DNA of 64,000 nucleotides from NCBI GenBank assembly GCA_025617375.2, contig JAMYGW020000007.1, forward strand, positions 434,001 through 498,000. The letters are read 5' to 3'. The DNA comes from Acarospora socialis (Eukaryota > Ascomycota > Lecanoromycetes > Acarosporales > Acarosporaceae). Made by a program: the position numbers and the translations under genes. The notes below the pieces were generated by a model. It saw nothing but the letters and a program-made list of their open reading frames with translations. It was not told the DNA's origin and made no database searches. Every line of letters begins with the position of its first letter. The stretch's first letter is position 1. Of the stretch, positions 12,407 through 24,279 are shown one piece after another.

Positions 12407-15400
12407 GATGTGGCGCGGTTATATGTCCCAATAGGTACCGGGCTGTGGACCTCTGAAGGTGAGCACGAGCTAGATTTGGAAGAGAATGCCCGCTGATTTC
12501 GGGATCTCAGATGGGCCGGAAGACCCAGACCAGCCACCGAAACGACGAGCGATAAGGGATGGGGCTCCAACGAGGGTCAATATAAAACGAGCGTAGACAT
12601 TTGAATGCAGAGCGTCTCCGAAGGTGCCCAAAGACGAAGTTAAGGTATGTAGGTAGTCACTTACGGCTGAACGAGTGTGTAAGGTAAGCCGGGATAAAAA
12701 GCTGAAGAGCAAGCAAAGAACGGTTAGATGGCACGTCGACAGGAAACCTTTCGCCCAGACTAAGCCTCCTCCACGCAGGCACCCCTTTCGCTATGCAGAG
12801 CGATCTGTGTGCGTGTGCACATACTCCCTCGGGAACGATCATTGTGCATAAGATAGCAAGCCGGACAAGAAAATTCTACGGGGCTTTGCTCCACCGGCGT
12901 TGGGACGAACTATTTTGGGCCGTAAATAGGGTAATCTCTGCATCAGCCTTGTTGCCTAAAACGGCTACAGGATTACAGGGCATCGAGGAAGCAGAACCCG
13001 AAAGGGATAAGCAAAAGTTTAAACTTAAGCGGACAGAAAGGAGAGCAAATAGTCGTATGCTGAGATAATAAGCAGTAGCAAAAGAAAGGAAACGAATCAA
13101 ATTGATGCACGAAAAGCTTTGTGGATGTCGGCATCCTGGCATAGCGTGAGACCAAGGAGAACTGGGAAACGGAAACGGTTTGTCAGGCAGCCAAACAGAG
13201 TCTACCGCGTTTGCTATCCTCCAGTCTATAAGGTACTTGTACCTTTCCAGATAATTCGCACGAAGCTCATACGCTGTATGCGGGAAGAAAAAGGCCGCTC
13301 GGCTTGATGTCAATATTAAATGATCAAAGTCCTCACTGGAGTAAGGTTACTACTGTCATCCAAGGTAAAACGTCAACTTCGGTGGTGACGGCCAAGAAGT
13401 CGGCACTTGATAGTGGAAAAGCTAGACAAGGGAGGCCAGTCAGATTTCATCGTATTCTTCGTATTTCACTCCTTATTTACCTGGTACTTCAGACGGCGTG
13501 CGGCTGTCTTAGACGCCGACGTATCCGATCTGGTTGAATTAGGTATTGTTGCTCTTGACGCATGTCCGTGATTCGTGAAGCTACTCCGTACTGCAGCATA
13601 CGACGTAGGTTCGGAGTAAAGGCTCTTGAAGGGAACAAGGTATTCTCGTGATCGGCATAGCCGAGAAGCTGTTTGATTATTAAGGTAGAGTTGGGATGCA
13701 ACGGCAGTTGTGATACGAGTCGCATCGCATAGGGCTGTCGTCGTGCTCAGTACTCGTGTAAGCCCCAAAGTTTCTCATCAGTCGAACTGGGTACATCAAC
13801 CTTGACAAACTTTCGTACCGTCCGTGAAGCTGAAAGGTCTTGCGGTCACAACAATAGCGACAGCAGTGAAGCCAGTTGTGGCGCATCACCGTCAGGGTGG
13901 ACTTGGAGGTTATGCCGTGTAACAAGCTCGCTAAAAACTCTAAGATGAGATTATCCGTAACAGATTACGCCACAAGCGAGCATTACTCGTACAACCGGTT
14001 CCGTCATAAGGTATTATTGGATCCAACTTTTACCTCAACGAATCTTACCTTCTGTCATGAGGAGTCAGCAATGCAGACTTCGAGTGCCCATGTGGTGAAG
14101 CATCGCATGAATTGAGTTAGAAGGAAGCCAAATTAGGGTTGGGACTGTACCTCGTAGAAAGGCAGGAGATAAGAAAATGCTATGAATAGGGTGCCAAAAA
14201 GATGACGGCCAAGCTACGCTCCGTAACAAACTAACGCTCAGTTAAGTGGGCCTTTGAAAGGATTGCCAAGAGGCGTGAAATCCTGATCCTGAAGTGGGGA
14301 TGACAAGCGAGAGATAGGAAGGGAGAACACGTGATTGGCTCATGTAGCCCCTGAGTCCCCAAATACGAGTACTGTACAGTGCAGCCGCTGTAACTCAGGC
14401 CTGAGAAGCTCATTCAGAAGTCCGCTCGATCGACGTCTCTGTTTGCCTGCATCAAGTCTCAGACGCACTGTACGGACGTAGGTTTCAGCCATACTACCAG
14501 CAGCTCTCGGACAATTTCCACCCCAACAGGTTCTTTCCCAAGCTTGTACGAACCCCTCTCATCCACTTTCGTGCCTGTGCCGCGCTTACAAGAAGATAAG
14601 AAAAAGCCGGACTTCAAGCTCTGAGAAAAATTACTATACCAGTATCACTTGCAAGTAACTCGTCCGGTTGCCTCTCTTCCGTCCCATATAACTGGCAATC
14701 CCGTCCCATCGTCTGCCCCACCCAGTCAACTTTCATATTTCTTTTCCCCAGTGTCGTCCGTGCACCTCACTCCCAGTATTCGGTATTCGCGTGCGAACCT
14801 TTTCGCGTGATCCAGAGGTTTGTCTCGACCTACAGCATCCATGCACTGCAATGCAATGCAGTACGAGTACCTAGGTAGGTAGTTCTGGACCCTGAGTCAG
14901 TCGGAGGATCAGGGGGACATATCCACTCCACTCATACACAGTGTACAAGTATGTATACAAATACTGGTCGTGAGGTGTCGGCCGGCTGTCTCAGTCGCTG
15001 CAGCGCCTGCTTCCTGCACATTAGATGTCTCTTATCTCACCGTGTTGCCGATCCGCGACTGCATCCGATGCATGAGGTATGATCATCTCGAACCAGCACT
15101 CGGGTTGCGAACCGAGCTGGACGTTGGAAGGTCCGAGCTCACAAAGCTGTCAACCCGTTCAGTCCCAAGAGCGTGTGTGCGCGTGCGTTTGCCACGAGTC
15201 TCAATATTCCCAATCCGACCGTCCCATCTCATTCCAAGAAAATCCAATTCAACTACACGTACCTTTCCAGAACGAAACTCTTCTTTTCCTCACCTTCCTC
15301 ATTTCCTTTCTAGCAGTGAACACGAATCCAATCCAGCTACTTTCGCGCATCGCAGTGTCTCGCAATCATCATACCTGACCAAAGGATCCACCACCTACAG

Positions 15401-16073
15401 TACCTAGCGTACGGCGATCGGCGTCGATCAGGGAAAGATGCATCATCTCGGGAGTGAAGGATTCCGACCGGATTGGCTTTTCCGGCCTGGCAACGAACCG
15501 TCGCGTACCTGCGTCGAAAAACTGGAAACGGTGGGTTTTTCGTGGACGCACGTCCTCGAAACTCTGTTGGGGTGACACAACGTCTGTGCCTTGCAGGTTG
15601 TGTGGGGGTGACTTTCGAATCGAGACAGCCTTCGCCTGCGTCGGTGTGGTGGTTGTCTGCCGCTATGGTATATCATACCCTGATTGTAGCCACCTCATCT
15701 CCATCACCTCACATTTTGATGATCCATTGGGAACTGCTCTCTCTGTTGATGTTAGACATCGGTGATACTCCTTCGCATCATGTTTGGAACACGTTAGAAA
15801 TCAACATGACGGTCATGTGACTTATGACCCTAATATACAGCATTTCTGATCATGGCCCCTTCTGTCATCCACTCATCACTTCAGTGATTTATTTAGAACC
15901 CTCTCTCTGTTGATCTTCGACATCAGTGACACCACTCACATCTCACTCTACTAACAATAGAAAATCAACATAACATATACGTGACTCATGACCCTAATGT
16001 ACAGCATCCCTACCAAAATCATAGCCCCTCCACTCCATCTCCATCTCCATCTCCATCTCCACCTCCACCCCCA
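12407..16073. other. Long gene-free region upstream of ags1
   Basis: About 3.7 kb between the ags1 start and the LEU1 stop. Short open frames occur on both strands (for example 12876-13313 minus and 14970-15407 plus), but none has a family motif, consistent codon use or plausible splice partners. The part next to ags1 should hold its promoter and 5' leader. The LEU1 side contains the diverged direct repeat and hexamer run listed separately. No tRNA or structured RNA was recognised. Confidence 0.5.
15737..16026. repeat. Diverged direct repeat, two copies of about 120 bp
   Basis: Copy one spans about 15737-15856 and copy two about 15901-16026. Both begin CTCTCTCTGTTGAT, then share GACATC.GTGA, AAATCAACAT.AC, GTGACT.ATGACCCTAAT and TACAGCAT.., and both end near CATRGCCCC. 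A spacer of roughly 45 bases separates them. They lie directly downstream of the LEU1 stop codon, so the second copy may be in its 3' untranslated region. Confidence 0.75.
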
Positions 16074-16078
16074 TCACC
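16036..16078. repeat. CCATCT hexamer run at the LEU1 3' end
   Basis: About five CTCCAT/CTCCAC hexamers that abut and overlap the stop codon of the LEU1 gene on the opposite strand. Confidence 0.7.
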
Positions 16079-18548
16079 ACTCCAACGGTTCGCTCAGCAC
16101 CTCCCCTCTATTCGTCTTCGGCACCGGTGCCGCCTCGACCTTGACCGGCCCTTCCCTCGGTCCCCGCTTCAAGTACCCACTCCCATCCAACCACGGCGTC
16201 TCCATCGTCCTCCTGGTCTCGAACTTCTTAATCTTATTCTCCATCTCCATCGTCAGCCCAATATCATCCAGTCCATTGACCAAGCAATGCTTCCTGAACT
16301 GCTCGACCTCAAAGTCCGCCAGTTTATTGCCGTCCGCGTCATTGACGCGCTGGTCCACGAGATCGACCTCGATCTCTCGCCCGGCTTTCGCCTCGTCGGC
16401 GATCTTCTGCAGCGTGGTTTGCGACGGGATAGCGATGGGGAGCATGCCGTTCTTGAAGGTGTTGTTGAAGAAGATGTCGGCGTACGAGGGTGCGATGACG
16501 CACATGATGCCGAAGTCGAGGAGAGCCCAGGGAGCGTGTTCGCGCGAACTGCCGCAGCCGAAGTTCGGGCCCGTCACGACGAGGATCTTGGCGTGCCGGT
16601 AGGGTTCCTTGTTCAGCACGAAGTCGGGGTTCTCGGACCCGTCTTCGTTGAAGCGCAGCGCGTAGAAGAGAGCCGATCCCAGTCCTGTTCTTTTGATGGT
16701 TTTCAGGAACTGCTTCGGGATGATGGCGTCGGTGTCCACGTTCGATCTCTCCATTGGTGCTGCAATTCCCTTCAGTTTGGCGAATTTCGGTAGACCGGTG
16801 GATGCCTTGATGGCATGATCGTTGACGTGGGGGCCGGCATCCTCTGGAATGTCCATTATGCGGTTGAAATCATCGTCCGTCTCGACGTCGCTGACCTCTG
16901 GACTGACATCGAGCTTTGGCGCGGCTTTCACAGGCGTAGCGTTGTGATCCGCCACCTTCCTGACGTCGGCAAGTTTACCGACTATAGCTGCCGCAGCCGC
17001 CATGGCCGGGGACATGAGATGTGTCCTGCCACCGGCGCCTTGTCGACCTTCAAAATTCCTGTTGGATGTGCTCGCGCACCGTTCCTTGGGTGACAGGATA
17101 TCAGGGTTCATTCCCAAGCACATGGAGCAGCCCGCTTCTCTCCATTCGAAGCCTGCGTCCATAAATATCTTGTCTAGACCCTCCGATTCCGCTTGCTTCT
17201 TGACGAGTCCACTACCAGGAACGACCATAGCTCTCTTGAGGTTCGGCGCAACTTTCTTGCCTTCGACAATCCGTGCTGCGGATCGTAAGTCTTCGATGCG
17301 AGAGTTGGTGCAGGAGCCGATGAAGATCTTGTCCAGCTCTATATCCTGCATCCGTGTACCCGGAGTCAGTCCCATGTACTCCAGTGCTCGTCTTGCGCTG
17401 TCCTTTTTGGCCTCTTCAGCAAAGTCATCCGGACTTGGCACAACACCTGTGATGGGAACTACATCCTGCGGTGAAGTACCCCAGGATACTGTGGGAACGA
17501 TGTCTTTCGTGTTAATGAAAACGTCTACGTCGTACTTGGCTCCTTCGTCAGACTTCAGGCTGGACCAATACTTCACGGCCTTCTTCCACTCTGGCGAGTC
17601 CACCTTCGGCGACAGTGGTCGACCCTTGAGATACTCGAAGGTAATTTCGTCCGGTGCGATCATCCCTGCTCTTGCTCCACCTTCAATGGACATGTTGCAG
17701 ATAGACATCCTCGCTTCCATACTGAGTCCCCTTATAGCGGAACCGCAAAACTCAATCACTGCACCTGTCCCTCCAGCCGTACCTATAACCCCAATAGCGT
17801 GCAGGATGATATCTTTGCTGCTCACGCCTGGTGGCAGTTCTCCGTCAACTTGCAGTCTCATGTTTTTGCTCCGTTTCGTGATTAGTGTCTGCGTGGCAAG
17901 CACATGCTCGACTTCACTAGTCCCAATACCGAATGCCAGAGCTCCAAAAGCGCCATGGGTGGAGGTATGGCTGTCCCCACAGACAACCGTAGTGCCTGGA
18001 AGGGTGAAGCCTTGTTCAGGCCCTATGATATGTACAATCCCTTGACGCTTATCACCGAGACCGAAGTAGGTGATTCCAAACTCCTTCACGTTATCTTCGA
18101 GCGTTAAGCATTGTACGCGTGAATCAGCCTCCTCGACAAAGGTGCCGACGCTTTTGAAGTTCTTTCGAGGTGTGGTGGGTACGTTCTGTCCTGTTGTCAG
18201 TTCTGCTTGCTGGAAGACGAGAAGATCGGGAGCGTACGTGATCTGTTGTTGCCAGAGTACAATCTGGCCTCCTCACCCTCCTTCCTGCGTTCCGCAGTCC
18301 TTCGAATGCTTGCTGTTTCTCATTTCAGTCCAGTTGTCACCGTCGTCCGTGTCCTATTGAGCTTACCGGTGAAGTCACTTCGTGGACCAAATGCCTGTCT
18401 ACCGTGGTGTCAGTTGGGGATCACAACTCTAAAGGCAGGCTCTCTTACCAATATAGAGAAGGATTGTGCCATCATCCCGCTCGTCCACGATATGATCTTG
18501 AAAGACTTTATCGTAGAGCGTCTGGGGTTTCTTCTCAGCGGAAGGCAT
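16074..18548 (-). CDS. LEU1: 3-isopropylmalate dehydratase (isopropylmalate isomerase)
   Basis: Converts 2-isopropylmalate to 3-isopropylmalate in leucine synthesis, using a 4Fe-4S cluster. Four exons on the minus strand: 18548-18449, 18398-18367, 18312-18238 and 18185-16074, totalling 773 codons (772 aa), normal for the fused fungal enzyme. The small first exons encode the N-terminus [16 protein letters not shown], then HLVHEVTSP and [11 protein letters not shown]. The large exon has the aconitase-type catalytic domain with [12 protein letters not shown], cluster ligands in [13 protein letters not shown] and CSMCLGMNP, then a linker and the LeuD-type swivel domain with [15 protein letters not shown]. 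All introns are 50-54 nt. The second exon is only 32 nt. The start ATG is the only one in phase with the conserved N-terminus. No internal damage is seen. Confidence 0.97.
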
Positions 18549-19295
18549 CTTATGACTTTAATAAACTAGGAAGTTTCTTCGAATTCAAGCAGAAAGCAAG
18601 AATGCAAGTTCAATATATAGACTCAGAAGCAAGGGAATCCTTTGAAGCCAATGTTGGTGAAGCTCTCCGATCATCGGAGGGGCAGCCCCACGAAAAGGTC
18701 AGCAAACACCAAAGCCGTCTGATTGGTCGGAGCGGAAGCCACAACCTGGGGTTTCGGACACAAGAAAGTGTCACCTTCCCAATCGAATACATGACGTAGA
18801 AACGTTCTCTTGACACACAGGAGAGACTGGTCTCAAGCTGCATCGCTATGTATCTTAAAGAAACAGATCTCCGCCCCAGCTTCTCAGCGTCAACTCTATG
18901 AGTACCAGAATATATCGACCCTGCCTCAGCGTCTCGTGAGAAATCGAAGACATCTACTCTCTTATATATACTGAGATTACACCTTTATGAAGCAGCTAGG
19001 ACGTGTGTTTGCTCTGTGTTTTCTTTAGTGCTTTCTTCATGAATGGTAGTACAAGATCTACAGTGTAACGGATAGTGCGCTGATCTGAATTAATAATGCT
19101 GGAGTCCGGGTTGGAAATCACTGCCATGCTCTAACAGCCCCACTGTTTACTTATATTCAATCCTAAGTCCCACTGTTTGCTGGGCTAGAAATTCCTCGGC
19201 CCATTGCTGCTCAGTCTGCCAATGATTCCTTATTCCTAACGGATCCCGCAAGTTTGTGTCCTACCATCTTCCTTCTCACTCACTTCCGCGTGACC
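18549..19295. promoter_or_regulatory. Shared upstream region of LEU1 and an NmrA-like gene
   Basis: About 750 bases between two divergently transcribed starts. No gene is seen in it. It must hold both promoters; I did not recognise a convincing Leu3-type site. Confidence 0.5.
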
Positions 19296-20210
19296 ATGGC
19301 AGCTTCTAACTCCATCCTCGTCCTCGGCGCCGGTGAGCTGGGCACAGCTGTCCTCGACGCCCTCTCCACTCACCCCCAGCGTGGCTCAAACCACATCACC
19401 GTGCTCCTCCGCGCGGCCTCAATCTCCAGCTCCGAACCCGCCAAGCAAGCTCAGATCTCCAAATGGGACTCCCTCGGAATCAACACTCTAGCCGGGGACG
19501 TCACAACTGCCGCCGAAGCCGAACTGGCCTCTCTCTTCGCCCCTTTCGACACCATCATCGGCTGCGCCGGTATGACCTACCCACCCGGAACCCAACTCAA
19601 GCTCACGCGCGCCATACTGGCTTCGAAGACTCGCCGCTACTTCCCCTGGCAGTTCGGCGTCGACTACGACGTTATTGGCCGCGGCAGCTCGCAAGACCTG
19701 TTCAGCGAGCAGCTGGATGTGCGAGATCTCCTAAGGCAGCAGACCGCAACAGAATGGGTCATTGTTTCCACCGGTCTTTTCATGAGCTTTCTGTTCGACT
19801 CTGTCTTTGGCGTCGTGAGCGCGGATCGGAAGACTGTAACCGCGCTGGGCGGGTGGCAGAACAGGGTCACAACGACGGCAACGAAGGATATTGGGAGGGT
19901 CGTTGCGGAGTTGGCGTGGGCGGCACCGGAGGTGAAGGGGGTGGTATTTACGGCGGGGGAGACGCTGAGCTTCGGGCAGTTGGCGGACGTGGTAGGAAAG
20001 GTATTAGGTAACGAGGTGGAGAGGGAGGAGCGTAGTGTTGAAGAGTTGAGAGAGGAGTTGGCAATGGATCCAAAGAATGGGATAATGAAGTATAGAGTGG
20101 TGTTTGGGGAGAGGAAAGGCGTGGCTTGGGATGATGAGGGGACCTTCAACGTGAGCAGAGGCATGAAGCTGCAGGGTGTCGAGGAATGGGCGAAGGAAAA
20201 TCTTAGATGA
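19296..20210 (+). CDS. NmrA-like / isoflavone-reductase-family NAD(P)-binding protein
   Basis: A single-exon gene of 304 aa. The N-terminus SILVLGAGELGTAVLDAL is a Rossmann beta-alpha-beta with the GxGxxG nucleotide loop. RRYFPWQFGVDYDVIG, FSEQLDVRDLLRQ and the C-terminal YRVVFGERKGVAWDDEGTF fit the fungal NmrA-like/CipA-type reductase group. These proteins either reduce small phenolic substrates or sense NAD(P); the substrate cannot be told from sequence. The frame is open for 14 codons upstream, but the ATG at 19296 sits in a good context (ACCATGG) and directly precedes the fold, so I start there. It is transcribed divergently from LEU1. Confidence 0.85.
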   Translation: MAASNSILVLGAGELGTAVLDALSTHPQRGSNHITVLLRAASISSSEPAKQAQISKWDSLGINTLAGDVTTAAEAELASLFAPFDTIIGCAGMTYPPGTQLKLTRAILASKTRRYFPWQFGVDYDVIGRGSSQDLFSEQLDVRDLLRQQTATEWVIVSTGLFMSFLFDSVFGVVSADRKTVTALGGWQNRVTTTATKDIGRVVAELAWAAPEVKGVVFTAGETLSFGQLADVVGKVLGNEVEREERSVEELREELAMDPKNGIMKYRVVFGERKGVAWDDEGTFNVSRGMKLQGVEEWAKENLR

Positions 20211-20584
20211 ACGATGAGGTGGATAGACAAATGTCAGCGAGCTCTTTTCGACTGGGCTTGACTGATGGGACTGTTCGCCTGACAGCAATATTACGGGGTC
20301 GAAAGGATTAGCCAATAAAAAGCCACTTATATCTATTCAGAACAATCACTAAGGGCTCAGCGTGATGTTCATCCTCTGCTTGGGCACTTCTGTGTCTCGT
20401 ATCGTCAACGCAGCCCCACCCCCTTGATAACTGCAGCTAACACGCTCCCTGATCGCGGTCCCTGCGCGGCTTTACTATGCTCGACTCCGATGTGTGATTA
20501 TACTATAGATACAGGTATCGCAGTCATCGTATTAACTGTGGACATTACAATAAATTGATCCTCCTTGTAACGTTCCATATTATT
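20211..20584. other. Convergent intergenic stretch
   Basis: About 370 bases between the stop codons of the NmrA-like gene and ALG7. It should hold both 3' ends; nothing else is seen. Confidence 0.4.
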
Positions 20585-22097
20585 CTATTGGGGAAGTATG
20601 CCAATGCCTCCTCGGTTGTCCTCCCGAAACACCCAAAGCGCCAAACGATGCCTAACAACCAACCCGAGCAAGCCACAAGCCATTTGCATGGACAATATGC
20701 CGATAGCAAGCCTGTCTTCTCGCATCGGTCCGAACCAGACGAGCCAGAGGTTTAAAATCGTTAGATTCGTTGACTCCACAACTTCCCCTCTCGGATTCCT
20801 CTCCACACGCAGCAACCGAAAGCGATGGAGAACCGTCAGAGCCGCGGCAACTGGGGCCGAAGGTGGATGCTGCCATTGTGTAACAGAAGGCTCCAGAAGA
20901 CCGGTTCGCGCGTTGAATCGGGGTAATCTGTGTCTCGGACAGGGTACGATGTGAAATAGCTGCGGTGCAGAATAGATGAAGTTGAAGATCTGAGGGATAA
21001 ATAACAGGAGCAAAGTCTTGCTGAAATGGCCCAATATTCCCACTACAGCGAAGACCATCCCAGCGAAGTAGCAGTATGTGTCTCCGACAAAAACCTTTGC
21101 TGGGAACCAGTTATGCCACCATAATGCGAGTGAAACGCCGATGAAAGGGAGTAGTAGATACAGTGAGAAAAGATGGGAATCTGTTGCAGGATGCGGGTAT
21201 GGTGAATATGGAGCAAGGTAGAGAGTGTCATTGAGGACTAGTAGGAAGGCGATGACCAGCGACTGGGAGACTTCGATACCGTTGATGCCGGCTAAGATGT
21301 TGATACTGTTGGGGCAGAAGATGGCTATGGCGGCCATGTAGGCATAGTAGAGCCACCCAAGATCCAACAGCTCGCCAAGGTATCGTTGAAAGGGAAGAGG
21401 GACGACCACCTTCGTAACTCCGAAATCGACAAAGTAGACAACCAAGACCGGGATCGAGGCGAAGGCTGGAATGAAGAATTTATGGCGCCATCGTATATCG
21501 AATAAATCGTCACCGATGCCAAGAATGACCACAGATTGTAGGGAAAGTATTGCAGAAAGATATGATGCCAGCTATAGACACAATTAGTATGAGGGCCAAG
21601 GTCACCTAGGGTAATGTACCTGCCTTATTATGAGGGAAGCGGTGGAGGAAGCGTCCCGTTTCCAGTTGCTCAAGCTCCAACACAACATCTCTGTTGCCGC
21701 CACCAGATGTAGCCGCTACAATGTCCTTGTAGAAGGGAAAGGGTATAAAGACAATTATTGTGAGAAGATAAACAACGGCGCAAAGTGCACCTATTGTTTC
21801 CGGGCTACAGTAATAGTATCAGCAATGTTCGGGCAGCCAGGAAACTCATGATGGGTCAACGAACATCTCAATCTTCTTGCTCTTGCACATATCTCTTCCT
21901 TTGAGTCCTGCTTTTAGGAAGACTGGTCCAAGCCATCGTATCAGACTGAAAGTAAACGCAAAAGCAATGCCGCTAAATGCAATAGAGGCGATCAGAGGCT
22001 CGCCATTGCCATGAAATGTATTAGCTACAATGCCAACGCAAGCTGCAGAGAGTGAGAAGAGAGATAGAGTCTCTGCCCTGCTGAGGGCGGTTGTCAT
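20585..22097 (-). CDS. ALG7: UDP-GlcNAc:dolichyl-phosphate GlcNAc-1-phosphotransferase
   Basis: Catalyses the first step of the dolichol-linked N-glycan pathway in the ER membrane (the tunicamycin target). Three exons on the minus strand: 22097-21865, 21804-21624 and 21571-20585, summing to 467 codons (466 aa), the usual length. Visible signatures are AGLKGRDMCKSKKIEIPETI (joined across intron one), TSGGGNRDVV, FPHNK/LASYLSAILSLQS (joined across intron two), GIGDDLFDIRWRHK, ILAGINGIEVSQS and VFVGDTYCYFAGM, with many hydrophobic spans. The first intron starts GTTCGT. The second appears to be a GC-AG intron, because only AAG|GCAGGT joined to ATAG|CTG restores the conserved HNKLASYL block. Its start lies 169 bases from the start of SEH1 on the other strand. 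Confidence 0.95.
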
Positions 22098-22266
22098 GAT
22101 TTATGATGTGATCTGCATGGGCCTTGATGCCTCCGTACGCTTTTGTCGCCAAGTGGCCTTTAAGCGAGCTAATTTCGGCACTAGTGCCAGATGATCTTCT
22201 CGCTTCTTCCCGCCGCCTTACCTTTCTCAGTAACGCGTCTCACCTAGCAGCCACGACAATCGGAAA
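22098..22266. promoter_or_regulatory. Compact bidirectional promoter, ALG7 / SEH1
   Basis: Only 169 bases separate the two divergent start codons, if the upstream ATG of SEH1 is used. Both transcripts must start inside or close to this stretch. Confidence 0.55.
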
Positions 22267-24279
22267 ATGAATTATCCGGAATCTCCAACTGTGTTTCTTG
22301 CGGTCAATAATGAAGTCGGGAGCTCAAATGATGAATCTCAGTCAAACGCGTCGCGTCCGGTCGATGCCGAACGGCTAATTGCACTTCTAACTCAGGTTCA
22401 ATTGGAACGCTCGTTGCGCGATGATGAACAGCCCTTGAGCAGGTTTGCGTCGCCTTCCTCATCTCCGTATCTCAACGAGACGGAAGAGCATCTAGATGAG
22501 CTCTCATCCACCACAAGCTCTCCATACTACGACGTGCGGGACGAAGAACCTACGAGTGAATTTGCACCTCCCACCTGAGTCACAACATCACATGATCCGC
22601 TAACGAAGCGTTAGGTGAACCTCCGCCCACTGGGTCACAGGTTGCTTCTTCACCTCGCGCGAATTCGCAATCTCCACCTGAACAGGCCTTTGGTCCACCC
22701 GATCCGTCATCGTCTGATCCTGAATTCCTATCGGCCAAACCCCCACCTGGAATAAGCCTGGGGTCGCACACGATGAACACTTCTGGCACCTTCGCTCACG
22801 GTCATAAAGACATAATCCAATCCATGCATTATAATTTCAATGACACTCGAATGCTCACTGCGTCCTCCGATCATCATCTTAAGGTGTGGAACAGGAAAGG
22901 CGAAAAAGATTGGGAGCTTGTTGATACTTGGAGAGGGCATGATGCCGAGATCATGGACGTAAGTAAACCTTGATCAGTCTCTCACGTACCATTCTGAGTA
23001 TGTTTTAGGCAAAGTGGGCCGGACCCTTTATCGGGGAAGTCCTTGCTAGCATTGGCGAGGATAATATGTTCAAAGTCTGGGAAGAAGATCCCACTGAAAT
23101 TCCGAACTCTGGGCGCCGTTTCAAATGCATCTACGCGCAACAGACTAAATTGCGTGTTCCGTACGTGTCAATGGACCTAAAGGCATATAAATTCGAAACT
23201 TACGCCGCACTAATCACCCGTGACGGATACCTTACTTTGCTGGAACCGACCAGCTTCGATTCGCTTGGCGACTGGAGAGAGGTAGATCAGTTCTTCGTGC
23301 GTCAGCGCCCAAGTCGCGGCGAAGAGACCGGCTTTAGAGTCGTCTTTCATCAAGATCCACTCCCATGCTACAAAGCTCTCGAAGCGGGACTTGACCGCAA
23401 TACGCTCTCCCTCGCAGTCGCCGCCATGGATGTTGTCAAGGTCTACCGCGCCATCAAGTCTCCTGGAACCGACTACCAGCTCTACCTCGCCGCCGTGCTG
23501 CCCTGCCACGATACTCTCATCCGCGACGTAGCATGGGCCGCTGGCTCCTTCCGTGGCTCTGACACCATCGCCGCCGCGTGCAAAGACGGGTTCATTCGCA
23601 TCTTCGACGTCACCACGCCCGTTCCCAGCGATGGCACGACGACGACCCCCGTTGCCGCCTCGACAACCAACGACGCCTCCTCGTCGACCACCGGTACCAC
23701 AGCGGCGCCGTCAGGCATCGGCGCCGGCCTTGCAGGTGCTTCCCGCGTCGAGGGCGCAATGCCTCGGCGCGAGGAGCACGCCTGCAAGGTTAAGCATGCG
23801 TGGAAGGAGGTGGCGTGTATCGACAGCCAGCACGGGCCCGTCTGGCGTATCAAGTTCACACGCAACAGCGGTACGTTAACGTTGACTCCCTCCCGTACCT
23901 CACACCATTGACGAGCACCCCTACGTCCCGTCATGTCACAAGATGTAAGACTGATATTCACTTCGTGAACAGGCGACGTCCTCGCGTCGTCAGGAGACGA
24001 CGGCAAACTGCGCATGTGGAAGCGCGCCATCACGGGCGAGTGGATGGAGTTTGCGGAGATCGATCCGGCGTCGAAGTATGTTGCCTTCTCTCCTTCAATC
24101 TTACTCTGTCATATTTTCATCGTCCCTGTATTTTTCTCACCTCTGTCATCCTTTCATCCTCCCTATAACCTCCCTCATCCTCCGTCACCCTCCAATCCCT
24201 CCCTACCCTCCCGCCTTGCTTCATCACATGATATCGAGTGCCATCAGCTGACGATGCCCATTATAGCGACGACGAGTAG
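22267..24279 (+). CDS. SEH1: WD40 nucleoporin / SEA complex subunit Seh1 with N-terminal extension
   Basis: A beta-propeller protein of the Y-shaped nuclear pore subcomplex and of the SEA/GATOR2 complex. Five exons: 22267-22555, 22615-22958, 23009-23870, 23973-24075 and 24267-24279, totalling 537 codons (536 aa). The propeller begins at GHKDIIQSMHYNFNDTRML and TASSDHHLKVWNR, continues through EVLASIGEDNMFKVWEE, RDVAWAAGSF and KDGFIRIFDV, and ends with DVLASSGDDGKLRMWKRAI. A Ser/Thr/Ala-rich loop is inserted before the last blades. The last exon codes for only four residues before the stop, after a 191-nt intron. The first 149 residues are a disordered Ser/Pro-rich extension absent from short Seh1 proteins. 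Initiation at the ATG at 22773 would give 387 aa, so the long start is less certain. Confidence 0.88.

Noticed and set aside
12876-13313. A 145-codon minus-strand frame upstream of ags1
   Set aside because: No domain, no splice partner, overlapping equally long frames on the plus strand; probably promoter or leader sequence.
15981-16793. A 270-codon plus-strand frame over the LEU1 3' end
   Set aside because: Antisense shadow of the LEU1 coding sequence plus the CCATCT repeat; no recognisable product.
17002-18045. A 347-codon plus-strand frame opposite LEU1
   Set aside because: It mirrors the LEU1 exon, has no motif, and is explained by the GC-rich codon use of the real gene on the other strand.
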